In this document: positions 1-6,365 of the stretch, piece by piece | Numbering within the stretch: the stretch's first letter is position 1 | Layout of the letters: each line of letters starts with the position of its first letter | Assembly (NCBI GenBank): GCA_012274175.1 | Contig: JAAOZZ010000040.1 | Span: forward strand, 1 to 18,769 | DNA from: Betaproteobacteria bacterium | GTDB taxonomy: Bacteria > Pseudomonadota > Gammaproteobacteria > Burkholderiales > Usitatibacteraceae | DNA: 18,769 nt | Reading direction: 5' to 3' | The notes under the pieces: model-generated | The model's database searches: none | What the model saw: the letters and a program-made list of their open reading frames with translations, nothing else | Told to the model about the DNA's origin: nothing | Position numbers and translations under genes: made by a program

Positions 1-198
1 GCCCACGGCGATCTTGTCGAAGAGCGTCACCGTCCCCGTGCCACCGGGAACCCGGCGCACGATGAATTCCCACGTGCCGTTGCCGTCGTCCACGTTGGAC
101 ATCGAGTAGGTGCGCGGCGCGGCGAGGCCCGGCAGGTAGAAGAGCGCGTACTGGCCGGGCAGGAATCCGGGCGCGCCCGGCGCCGCCCGGAAGCGGAA
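1..198 (-). pseudogene. FAD-binding reductase domain, continuation of the ferredoxin gene after an in-frame TAG; runs off the left edge
   Basis: Read on the minus strand in the same frame as the ferredoxin at 199-552, the 66 codons here stay open and encode the start of a ferredoxin-NADP reductase-like FAD domain. Visible motifs are PGQYALFYLPG and, after it, RTYSMSN, the flavin-binding R-x-Y-S-x-x-N motif. It aligns by eye with the region after the ferredoxin domain in phenol/toluene-type oxygenase reductases such as DmpP. The NAD-binding half lies outside the window. No good start codon or ribosome site separates it from the upstream part, so it would be translated only by reading through the TAG at 199-201. 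I infer a single ferredoxin-FAD-NAD reductase gene broken by one substitution, or a recoded one. Confidence 0.75.
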
Positions 199-552
199 CT
201 AGCGCATGTCGTGGGTGAGGTCGCGCCATCCCGCGAGCGTGGCCAGGAAACGCGCCGGGCGGTGCACCGGAACGTTCTCCGGGCGCAGCCGGACCTTGAT
301 CGCGCAATCCGCCGTGGGACGTGCCTGGCATGCGAGGACGCGGTTCTTGGCGCGATCGCGCTCGGCGAGCCCGGGGGCGTCCGGCCGCAGCGAGGAAATC
401 GCGCCCGCGAGGAGCTCCACCTTGCACGTGCCGCACGACCCGGCGTTGCACTCGTAGGGAAATCCCAGCCCGGCGCGCAGCCCCGCGCGCAGCAGAGTGT
501 CGTCTTCGGCGCAGGCGTACTCGGCCCCCCCCTCGATGCGGACCGCCGGCAT
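199..552 (-). CDS. [2Fe-2S] plant-type ferredoxin module of an oxygenase reductase, ended by an internal TAG
   Basis: The 117-residue product carries one plant-type [2Fe-2S] binding loop: Cys35, Cys40 and Cys43 in ECNAGSCGTCKVE, and a fourth Cys about 30 residues later in VLACQ. In the family this domain passes electrons from a flavin reductase to a terminal oxygenase. The protein does not end as a free ferredoxin would: it continues through a linker (RDLTHDMR) typical of the join to the FAD domain and then meets TAG. The same frame resumes with FRFRAAPG. In relatives the linker commonly reads like THDxREFRF, so the stop most likely replaces Glu (GAG to TAG). The ATG at 552-550 overlaps the TGA of the IclR gene by one base, so it is the last gene seen in the leftward operon. 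No terminal oxygenase is visible. Confidence 0.8.
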   Translation of the reverse strand: MPAVRIEGGAEYACAEDDTLLRAGLRAGLGFPYECNAGSCGTCKVELLAGAISSLRPDAPGLAERDRAKNRVLACQARPTADCAIKVRLRPENVPVHRPARFLATLAGWRDLTHDMR

Positions 553-1364
553 CACTCCGCCATCATGGCGTTGGAAAGGGACGGCATGAAGCCCAGCCGG
601 CGCGATATCGCGTCGGCGGCGGCGACCACGGAAGGAATCGTGGTCTGGACCATCTTCCTGCTCATGCGCTGCATCGGTGCGGCGACGCTGATCGCGGCCA
701 CCACGTGCCCGCTGTGGTCGCGGATCGGGGCGGCCACGCAGCGCAGGCCCACCTCGATCTCCTCGTCGTCGATGGCGTAGCCCTTGGCGCGGATCGAGGC
801 GAGCTCGGCCAGCAGCGCCTCGCGCTCGACGATCGTGTTCACCGTGTAGCGCTTCAGTCCCTGGTCGATGATCTGCTGCACCAGCTCCGCGGGCTGGTAG
901 GCGAGCAGCGCCTTGCCCACGCTCGTGCAGTGGGCGGGAGCGCGCGAGCCCAGTCCCGAGGACATGCGCACCGCCTGGCGGCTTTCGCGGATGCGGATGT
1001 AGAGCACGCTCAGGTGGTCGAGGATAGCGAGCTGCACCGTCTCCCCGCTCGCATCGGCCAGGGCGTGGATCTCGCCCTGGGCCTCCGAGGCGGCGTCCAT
1101 CTTGCGCCGCACGAGCGTGCCCAGCTCGAAGAGGGCGAGCCCCAGGCGGTACTTGCCCGTCTCCCGGTTCTGCTCGAGGAAGTCGTACTCGACGAGGGTG
1201 GTCGCGAGGCGATGCACCGTGCTCTTGGCGAGACCCAGGCGGGTGGCGAGCGCGCTGATGCCCATCTCGTATTCGCTCTCCGAGAACGCCTTCGTGAGCC
1301 GCAGCGAGTTGGCGACCGAAGACAGGCGCATGCGCTTCGGCTTGGGTTTCTTCACGCGTTCCAT
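552..1364 (-). CDS. IclR-family transcriptional regulator
   Basis: The 270-residue protein has the standard IclR size and layout. A basic N-terminus (MERVKKPKPKRMR) is followed by a winged helix-turn-helix at about residues 22-85, whose recognition region is ALATRLGLAKSTVHRLATTL. The C-terminal effector domain contains the family hallmarks SRAPAHCTSVGKALLA and GYAIDDEEIEVGLRCVAAPI. Such proteins bind small aromatic or organic acids and repress or activate nearby catabolic genes. The ATG at 1364 lies 13 bases inside the transporter gene, and the TGA overlaps the ferredoxin start, so all are translated from one transcript. A palindrome of a kind IclR dimers could recognise, GGAAC-N3-GTTC(C/T), occurs before this operon and at two other divergent promoters. 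That link is inference. Confidence 0.93.
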   Translation of the reverse strand: MERVKKPKPKRMRLSSVANSLRLTKAFSESEYEMGISALATRLGLAKSTVHRLATTLVEYDFLEQNRETGKYRLGLALFELGTLVRRKMDAASEAQGEIHALADASGETVQLAILDHLSVLYIRIRESRQAVRMSSGLGSRAPAHCTSVGKALLAYQPAELVQQIIDQGLKRYTVNTIVEREALLAELASIRAKGYAIDDEEIEVGLRCVAAPIRDHSGHVVAAISVAAPMQRMSRKMVQTTIPSVVAAADAISRRLGFMPSLSNAMMAE

Positions 1365-2164
1365 GGCGAGGCTTTCGCGAGGCGCAGTGCCGCGGCATAG
1401 GCAGCGGCCACCGCAAGGAGGACGGCGACACCCAGGCCCACGCCCCACGAGGCCATGCGCTCGTCGAGCCCGGGCAGCAGGCGGCGGGCGAGTGCCAGGG
1501 CGGCGATGGCGAGTGCCACCAGCGCGATGGCGAGGCTCATGACGCGCGAGGCGGCCGCGGCCCGGGCATCGGCCGAGCGCACGAGGTGGCTCACCCACAG
1601 GCCGTTGAGGGAATCGGTGGCCATCATGCCGGCGGTGAAGATCACGCCCAGCCCCGCGGCGAATGCCCAGCCCGCGAGGTGGGAGCCGGTGAGCGAGAAG
1701 AGCACGGCCTGGCTGATGGTGTCGAAGGAAAGCGCGAACGCGGCGCCCACCGCGGCGATGAGCACCGGGTGCTCGGCGCGGGTGAGGCGCTCGAAGGCGC
1801 GGCTGCGCAGTCCCGCGGGGCGCACCACCTGGCCGCGCGGAGTGCGCATCACCACGGCGAGATTGGCGATCCCCAGCAGCGTGAGGAACGCGATCGAGAT
1901 CCAGGTTCCCGCGCCCTCGAGCCATTGCGGAGCCTTCCAGTCGAATGCCACGGTAGCCACCACGATCGCCACCAGCGTCACCACCACGCCGTGCCCGGCG
2001 GAGAAGAGCAGGCCCGACCAGCGGGCGAGGCGCGGCCGGCGAGCGGCGTTGAAGCGCGTGAGGCCGTCGATGGCGGCGAGGTGGTCGGGATCCAGTCCGT
2101 GCTTGAGGCCCAGCAGGAAGACCACCGCTACGAGCGAAAGCCAGTGGGTGGGCAGGATCTGCAT
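1352..2164 (-). CDS. NiCoT/NicO-type nickel-cobalt transporter
   Basis: The 270-residue integral membrane protein has about seven or eight hydrophobic segments. The N-terminal helix carries the NiCoT signature H-x4-D-H (His22, Asp27, His28 in KHGLDPDHLAAID), which lines the metal path. Further family motifs are FSAGHGVVV, LSFDTISQ and MMATDSLNGLW. The family imports Ni2+ or Co2+ through the inner membrane for metalloenzymes. Some NicO relatives export instead, and direction cannot be told here. It starts at ATG 2164, 16 bases after the solute-binding protein gene, and its last 13 bases overlap the IclR start. A metal permease inside an operon with a regulator and an oxygenase reductase suggests that the pathway needs a metal, but no obvious Ni or B12 enzyme is in the window. 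Confidence 0.88.
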   Translation of the reverse strand: MQILPTHWLSLVAVVFLLGLKHGLDPDHLAAIDGLTRFNAARRPRLARWSGLLFSAGHGVVVTLVAIVVATVAFDWKAPQWLEGAGTWISIAFLTLLGIANLAVVMRTPRGQVVRPAGLRSRAFERLTRAEHPVLIAAVGAAFALSFDTISQAVLFSLTGSHLAGWAFAAGLGVIFTAGMMATDSLNGLWVSHLVRSADARAAAASRVMSLAIALVALAIAALALARRLLPGLDERMASWGVGLGVAVLLAVAAAYAAALRLAKASPWNA

Positions 2165-2180
2165 CGGCGCGGTCCGCGGC

Positions 2181-3215
2181 CTATTTCGCGAAGAACAGCT
2201 CGTCCCACAACTTGTCCCACTTGTCCGCCTCCTCGAGCACCGTGGCGGGCTCGATCAGGGTGAAAGGAAAGTTGTTGAGGTGGCTCTTCACCTTCGTGCT
2301 CGCCGGCACGCGCCCCATGCTCTCGTAGAGCTTCTGCCCCTCGGGCGAGAGCACGAAGTTGGCGAAGAGCAGTGCGGCGTGGGGATGGGGTGCTTCCCGG
2401 GCCACGCCGATGCCCTGGGGTCGCGCGGCCACGGGCTGCACCGGCACGAAGTCGATGGGCTCGCCCTTGCGCTTGAGCGTCTCGATGTTGCTGTTGTACA
2501 TGGTGAGGCCCACCGGCACCTCGCCCGCCGCCACCAGCTTGGCGAGCAGCACGTGGCCCTTGCGCATGTCCGGCTTCATGGCTGCCAGCTTGCGGAAATA
2601 GTCCATGCCCTTGGCCTCGCCCCACTTCTTCACGAGCGTGGCCATCCATTCCATGTCCGTCGCCTCGATCCCGATGCGCCCCTTCCACTTCGGGTCGAGG
2701 AAACCCTCGTAGGTCGCGGGGATCTCGGAGCGCTTCACCAGGTTGGTGTTGTATCCCACTACGAAGTAGTTCATGCGGTCGGGCAGCCACAGGTGGTGGG
2801 CCGGGACCGCGTCGGCGGGAAGGTCCTCGAGGTACGGCGTGTAGAACTCGGCCAGCACCTTCTCGCGCGCGATCATCTCCATCTCGGGGCCGTTGGTCTC
2901 CACCACGTCCACGGAGTTGCGGTGGGCCTGGGACTCCGCGATCGTGCGCTGCACCACCTTGTCGGAGAGCGCGCGCCAGAGATCCACCTTCACGCCGTAC
3001 TTCTTCTCGAACGCCGCCGAGAGCGGCTTGGATTCCGAGGGCGCGAGGGAGGTGTAGAGCACCAGGGTGCCCTCCTTCCTCGCCTCCTCGGCCAGGCGGG
3101 TGTCGCGGTCGGCGCCGCGATAGCCATAGATCTCCTCGTTCTTCGCCTGCGACTCGGCGAGCGCGACGATGGGCAGTGCGACGAACAGCAACAGGGCGAC
3201 GAGCGACCTTCCCAT
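2181..3215 (-). CDS. Family 1 extracellular solute-binding protein of an ABC transporter
   Basis: The 344-residue protein begins with a cleavable-looking signal peptide (about residues 1-20, ALPIVALA before ESQA). A periplasmic binding fold of the iron(III)/thiamine/spermidine-like family 1 group follows: EEARKEGTLVLYTSL near the N-terminus, AAFEKKYGVKVDLWR, GYNTNLVKRSEIPATYEGFLDPKWKGRIG in the hinge region, and FANFVLSPEGQKLYE near the C-terminus. Family members capture a ligand, often ferric iron or an organic anion, for a cognate ABC permease. No permease or ATPase gene adjoins it, so the ligand is unknown. ATG 3215 is preceded by GGAGGA at good spacing, and the gene ends with an ordinary TAG. 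It is the first gene of the leftward operon and is divergent from the bicupin gene. Confidence 0.88.
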   Translation of the reverse strand: MGRSLVALLLFVALPIVALAESQAKNEEIYGYRGADRDTRLAEEARKEGTLVLYTSLAPSESKPLSAAFEKKYGVKVDLWRALSDKVVQRTIAESQAHRNSVDVVETNGPEMEMIAREKVLAEFYTPYLEDLPADAVPAHHLWLPDRMNYFVVGYNTNLVKRSEIPATYEGFLDPKWKGRIGIEATDMEWMATLVKKWGEAKGMDYFRKLAAMKPDMRKGHVLLAKLVAAGEVPVGLTMYNSNIETLKRKGEPIDFVPVQPVAARPQGIGVAREAPHPHAALLFANFVLSPEGQKLYESMGRVPASTKVKSHLNNFPFTLIEPATVLEEADKWDKLWDELFFAK

Positions 3216-3240
3216 GGCGCGATCCTCCGGCGTGATGAAA

Positions 3241-3269
3241 TTGACCTTCCCGCGCATTCTATGTTTAAC
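3241..3269 (+). promoter_or_regulatory. Candidate sigma70 promoter of the bicupin operon
   Basis: TTGACC (3241-3246) and TTTAAC (3264-3269) are separated by 17 bases on the plus strand, back to back with the leftward promoter. Transcription would start near 3276, which puts the palindromes at 3290-3319 inside the leader. Confidence 0.45.
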
Positions 3270-3284
3270 TTCGCCGACCGGCAA
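3256..3284 (-). promoter_or_regulatory. Candidate sigma70 promoter of the leftward SBP operon
   Basis: On the minus strand TTGCCG (3284-3279) and TAGAAT (3261-3256) are separated by 17 bases, matching TTGACA and TATAAT at 4 and 5 of 6 positions. The predicted start lies about 35-40 bases before the ATG at 3215. The GGAAC palindrome at 3290-3302 sits just upstream of this -35 box. Confidence 0.5.
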
Positions 3285-3289
3285 CAAAT

Positions 3290-3302
3290 GGAACGATGTT
3301 CT
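3290..3302. promoter_or_regulatory. Candidate operator GGAAC-GAT-GTTCT
   Basis: An inverted repeat with 5-base arms and a 3-base spacer (9 of 10 arm positions symmetric). The same pattern recurs at 12241-12253 and 15870-15882, each time in a divergent intergenic region. It would lie just downstream of the rightward start and just upstream of the leftward -35, a position suited to repression of one and control of the other. Confidence 0.5.
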
Positions 3303-3319
3303 GCCTGAAAGAACATCGT
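3293..3319. repeat. Perfect 10-bp inverted repeat in the bicupin leader
   Basis: ACGATGTTCT (3293-3302) and AGAACATCGT (3310-3319) are exact reverse complements separated by 7 bases. It ends 12 bases before the bicupin ATG. It may be a second, larger operator that contains the first, or an RNA hairpin that influences translation initiation. Confidence 0.7.
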
Positions 3320-3331
3320 ACGGAATCCCGG

Positions 3332-4387
3332 ATGTCCACCAAGACCCGCACCACCACCACCCACTATCACATCCAGAAGAAGCGGCGCGCGGAATTCCTC
3401 GAGGAATGGCGCAGCTACCGCCAGAGCGTGATCCGCCGCGAGGACGTGGCACTCGTGCCCACGGCGCGGGGGCTGCGCACGGGAGTCTACATGGGGTGGG
3501 ACGGGGACCGGCCCACGCGCTGCCTCGACGCGCTGGTGCACGAGGTCGACCCCGGCATCGCCACCACGATCCATCGCCATTCCTGGGACGCGATCCTCTT
3601 CATGGTCGAGGGCTCGGGCTGGACCGAGGTGGACGGCGTGAGGTACGACTGGAAGGCGTGGGACGCGATCCACATTCCCGCGTGGAGCTGGCATCGCCAC
3701 GGCAACGACGGCGCGAAGCCCGGGCGCTTCATGAGCTATTCCTCCGAGCCCACGCTATGGACGCTCGGCATGAGCCTGATCGAGGACCGCGGCCACGAGC
3801 CGTTCGCGAAGCTGCCTCCCCGCCCCGCTTTCTCCGAGGGCCCTGCGGGGGACGATCCGTACTCGCGCCGCTTGCGGCGCCTTTCCGCGGAAACGAAGAA
3901 GCGCCGCGGCGGGCGCATCCACACGCCCTACGACGAGCAGGAAATCCTCGCCACGCCGCGCGGCACGCGCACGAAATTCCTGAACGACCGCGCCATCGGC
4001 AACGAGGCCTCGGGACTCACCCAGGTGATGATCCAGTTCGCCCCCGGCAAGACCCAGTCGCTGCACCGCCACCCGGGTGAAGCCTGGCTCTACGTGGTCG
4101 AGGGCCACGGCCACAGCTTCCTCGGCACCGCTCCGGACAAGGGCGAGCACCATCGATGGAAGAAGGGCGACCTCATCGTCGTGGACCACTTCCTCTGGCA
4201 CCAGCACTTCAACGACGACCCGGAGAACCAGTGCCGGCTGGTGCGCATCCACATGTTCGACTCGATCCTCGAGACCATGCGGGCGCTCATGGACCCGATG
4301 GTGCTCTTCGAGGAGGCGGAAGACACGCTGGTGTCCATGCAGGAGCTTTCCCAAATCCAGTGGCCCGACGACAAGCGGCCCGAATGA
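3332..4387 (+). CDS. Bicupin protein, gentisate-dioxygenase-like fold
   Basis: The 351-residue protein has two cupin domains. The first (about residues 70-125) shows the metal motif HRHSWD and the second motif HIPAWSWHRHGND. The second (about residues 235-290) shows HRHPGEAWLYVVEG and DHFLWHQHFND. Both keep the His-x-His pair, an acidic residue and the later His, so both could hold a metal such as Fe2+. Two-domain cupins include gentisate and 1-hydroxy-2-naphthoate dioxygenases, but the substrate here is not assignable. I chose ATG 3332 because translation from the alternative ATG at 3296 would put coding sequence through the 3293-3319 palindrome and add residues unlike the family. The TGA overlaps the AAA+ start (ATGA), which indicates translational coupling. 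Confidence 0.85.
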   Translation: MSTKTRTTTTHYHIQKKRRAEFLEEWRSYRQSVIRREDVALVPTARGLRTGVYMGWDGDRPTRCLDALVHEVDPGIATTIHRHSWDAILFMVEGSGWTEVDGVRYDWKAWDAIHIPAWSWHRHGNDGAKPGRFMSYSSEPTLWTLGMSLIEDRGHEPFAKLPPRPAFSEGPAGDDPYSRRLRRLSAETKKRRGGRIHTPYDEQEILATPRGTRTKFLNDRAIGNEASGLTQVMIQFAPGKTQSLHRHPGEAWLYVVEGHGHSFLGTAPDKGEHHRWKKGDLIVVDHFLWHQHFNDDPENQCRLVRIHMFDSILETMRALMDPMVLFEEAEDTLVSMQELSQIQWPDDKRPE

Positions 4388-5382
4388 TGGACCGCGCGCG
4401 AACCGCACTGCCCCCGGGTGTGCTCTCGATGCACGTGCTTCCCGCGGAGCACCACGACCGGGACTGGGACGCCATCGTCGTGCCGCGCGCGGTAAAGGAG
4501 CGGCTCCTCGCCCAGGCGCTGCTCGTGCTGCGGCACGGCCGCAAGCTTTCCATGCTCGCGGGGCTTCCCCACGGGCTCATCGTGCTCGCGGGCCCGCCGG
4601 GCACGGGCAAGACCACCATGGCTCGCGGCCTCGCCCAGGTGGCGGCACTCGCGCTCGCCCACGAGGGCTCCACCACGCTCCTCGAGATCAATCCCCACGC
4701 CTTCCCGAGCGACATGCTGGGCGAGAGCCAGCGCAACGTGACGCGCCTTCTCACCGAGACCATTCCCGAGATCGCGGCGCGCCGGCCGTTCACCGTGGTG
4801 CTGATCGACGAGGTGGAGAGCTTCGCCGTGCGCCGCTCGAGCGCTTCCTTCGAGGCCAACCCGGTCGACGTGCATCGCGCGACCGACGCGGTGCTGCTGG
4901 GCATCGACGAGATCGCGAGGAACCTGCCCTCGGTGCTCTTCGTGACGACGACCAATTTCATGGAGGCGGTGGACGAGGCCTTCCTGTCCCGCGCGGACCT
5001 GGTGATGCGCTTCGCCCTGCCCGACACGGCGACGATCGCGAAGATCCTGGAGAGCGCCCTGGGCGAGCTCGCCGTGCAATGGCCCGCGCTGCAGCCGATG
5101 GCGGCCGACACCGAGCGCATCGCGCGGCTCGCCGCGATGTGCGAGGGCTGGGACGGACGGCGCATCCGCAAGCTGGTGCTCGCCGCCCTCGCCCAGCGGC
5201 TGGAGGTGGCACGCGATCCTTCCGGACTCGCGTGGGAGGATTTCTTCGAAGCCGCGCGCAAGAAAGGCGGCGTGGAGTGGGCCGGTCCCGCGGCGCCCAC
5301 GGCGCGCGAGATGTTTCCCGGCGTCCATCGCCACGCCCACACCCACCAACACGAGGACGACGATGGCCATTCCCACTCCTGA
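4384..5382 (+). CDS. Pch2/TRIP13-like AAA+ ATPase with a His-rich tail
   Basis: The 332-residue protein has one AAA+ module. Walker A is GPPGTGKT (residues 70-77), Walker B is LIDEVES (140-146, Asp142 and Glu143), and sensor 1 is TTTN with Asn191. A likely arginine finger is Arg203 in LSRADL, and sensor 2 is GRRIRKL (258-264). The IDEVES start, the SRAD element and the GRxxRKL sensor 2 are the pattern of the Pch2/TRIP13 family, which remodels HORMA-domain proteins. Bacterial members are best known as Cap6 in CBASS defence. No HORMA protein, nucleotide cyclase or effector is present here, so the client is unknown. The C-terminus, HRHAHTHQHEDDDGHSHS, has seven His and three Asp residues and may bind metal. 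Its last 20 bases overlap the start of the next gene. Coupling to the bicupin suggests that the client may be a cupin or another pathway enzyme; that is inference. Confidence 0.85.
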   Translation: MMDRARTALPPGVLSMHVLPAEHHDRDWDAIVVPRAVKERLLAQALLVLRHGRKLSMLAGLPHGLIVLAGPPGTGKTTMARGLAQVAALALAHEGSTTLLEINPHAFPSDMLGESQRNVTRLLTETIPEIAARRPFTVVLIDEVESFAVRRSSASFEANPVDVHRATDAVLLGIDEIARNLPSVLFVTTTNFMEAVDEAFLSRADLVMRFALPDTATIAKILESALGELAVQWPALQPMAADTERIARLAAMCEGWDGRRIRKLVLAALAQRLEVARDPSGLAWEDFFEAARKKGGVEWAGPAAPTAREMFPGVHRHAHTHQHEDDDGHSHS

Positions 5383-6346
5383 ACGCTTCGCGGCCGCACT
5401 CGCCGCGCTCGCCATCGGCTTCGCGTCACCGGCGCTCGCCCAGGGCGCGGCGGCATTCCCGGACAAGCCGATCCGCATCATCGTGCCCTACGCGGCGGGC
5501 GGCGGCGCGGACCTCCTCGCCCGGCTCGTGGGCCAGCGCCTGTCCGAGCGCGTGCACCAGCCGGTCGTGGTGGAGAACCACGGCGGGGGCAGCAATACCA
5601 TCGGAATGGGCATCGTGGCGCACTCGGAACCCGACGGATACACGCTGGGACTCGCGACCCCCGTGTTCGTGATGGCGCCGCTCGGGATGAAGAGCAAGCC
5701 CTACGATGCCCTCGAGGACTTCTCGCCCGTTGCGATGATCGGCTTCACGCCCCTGGTCCTCGTGGTGCACCCGAGCGTGCCCGCGAAGACCGTGCGCGAG
5801 TTCATCGACCTAGCGCGGTCGAAGCCCGGCTCCCTCAACTTCGCCTCCCTGGGCAAGGTCACCACCCAGGGCCTCGCCGCCACGATGTTCAACCAGATGA
5901 CCGGGATCGACGCCGTGCAGGTCCCGTACAAGGGCAGCGCTCCAGGAGTAGCCGACCTGCTGGCCGGCAACGTGCAGTACATGTTCAACGCGCTGCCCTC
6001 GATGCTCGGCCACGTGCGCGTCGGCAAGCTGCGCGGGCTCGGCGTCTCCAGCGCCCGGCCCTCGCCGCAGATGCCCGAGCTGCCCGCCATCGCCGACACC
6101 GTGCCCGGCTATCAGGTCACGACGTGGTATTCGTTCGTGGCCCCGAAACACACGCCGAAAGCGGCCGTCGAGCTGCTCAACCGCGAAATTTCCGCGGTGA
6201 TCCGCGAGCCCGCCATCGACAAGCGCCTGCACGACCGCGGTCTCGAGCCGGACCCCATGACTCCCGACGAGCTCGCCGCGCACTTCCGCACCGAAACCGC
6301 CCGCTGGGCCAAGGTGGCCCAGGACGCCAAGATCGAGCCGCAATAG
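5363..6346 (+). CDS. Bug/TctC family periplasmic tripartite tricarboxylate receptor
   Basis: The 327-residue protein has a signal peptide ending near ALAQG (residue 27) and then the Bug-family hallmarks: FPDKPIRIIVPYAAGGGAD, VVVENHGGGSNTIG, DGYTLG, VPYKGSAPGVADLLAGNVQYMFN and the late FVAPKHTPKAAVELLN. Family members bind carboxylated ligands in the periplasm for TctAB-type transporters and are strongly expanded in Bordetella-like betaproteobacteria. No TctA or TctB gene is present, so this is an orphan receptor, as is usual for the family. The ATG lies 20 bases inside the AAA+ gene, so translation is coupled. It ends at an ordinary TAG and is convergent with the Mo-hydroxylase gene, with only 19 bases between; no clear terminator is seen there. 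Confidence 0.93.
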   Translation: MAIPTPERFAAALAALAIGFASPALAQGAAAFPDKPIRIIVPYAAGGGADLLARLVGQRLSERVHQPVVVENHGGGSNTIGMGIVAHSEPDGYTLGLATPVFVMAPLGMKSKPYDALEDFSPVAMIGFTPLVLVVHPSVPAKTVREFIDLARSKPGSLNFASLGKVTTQGLAATMFNQMTGIDAVQVPYKGSAPGVADLLAGNVQYMFNALPSMLGHVRVGKLRGLGVSSARPSPQMPELPAIADTVPGYQVTTWYSFVAPKHTPKAAVELLNREISAVIREPAIDKRLHDRGLEPDPMTPDELAAHFRTETARWAKVAQDAKIEPQ

Positions 6347-6365
6347 AAACCGCGGCGATTCCCGC

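Noticed and set aside
1455..3308. Long open frame on the plus strand opposite NiCoT and SBP
   Set aside because: It is low-complexity Arg/Ala/His-rich translation of the antisense of well-recognised genes, a by-product of high GC.
4384..5382. CBASS anti-phage system because of the TRIP13-like ATPase
   Set aside because: No CD-NTase, HORMA, E1/E2-like or effector gene is nearby; the neighbours are metabolic and transport genes.
6347..6365. Terminator between TctC and iorB
   Set aside because: The 19-base gap contains CCGCGG but no stem with a T-run.
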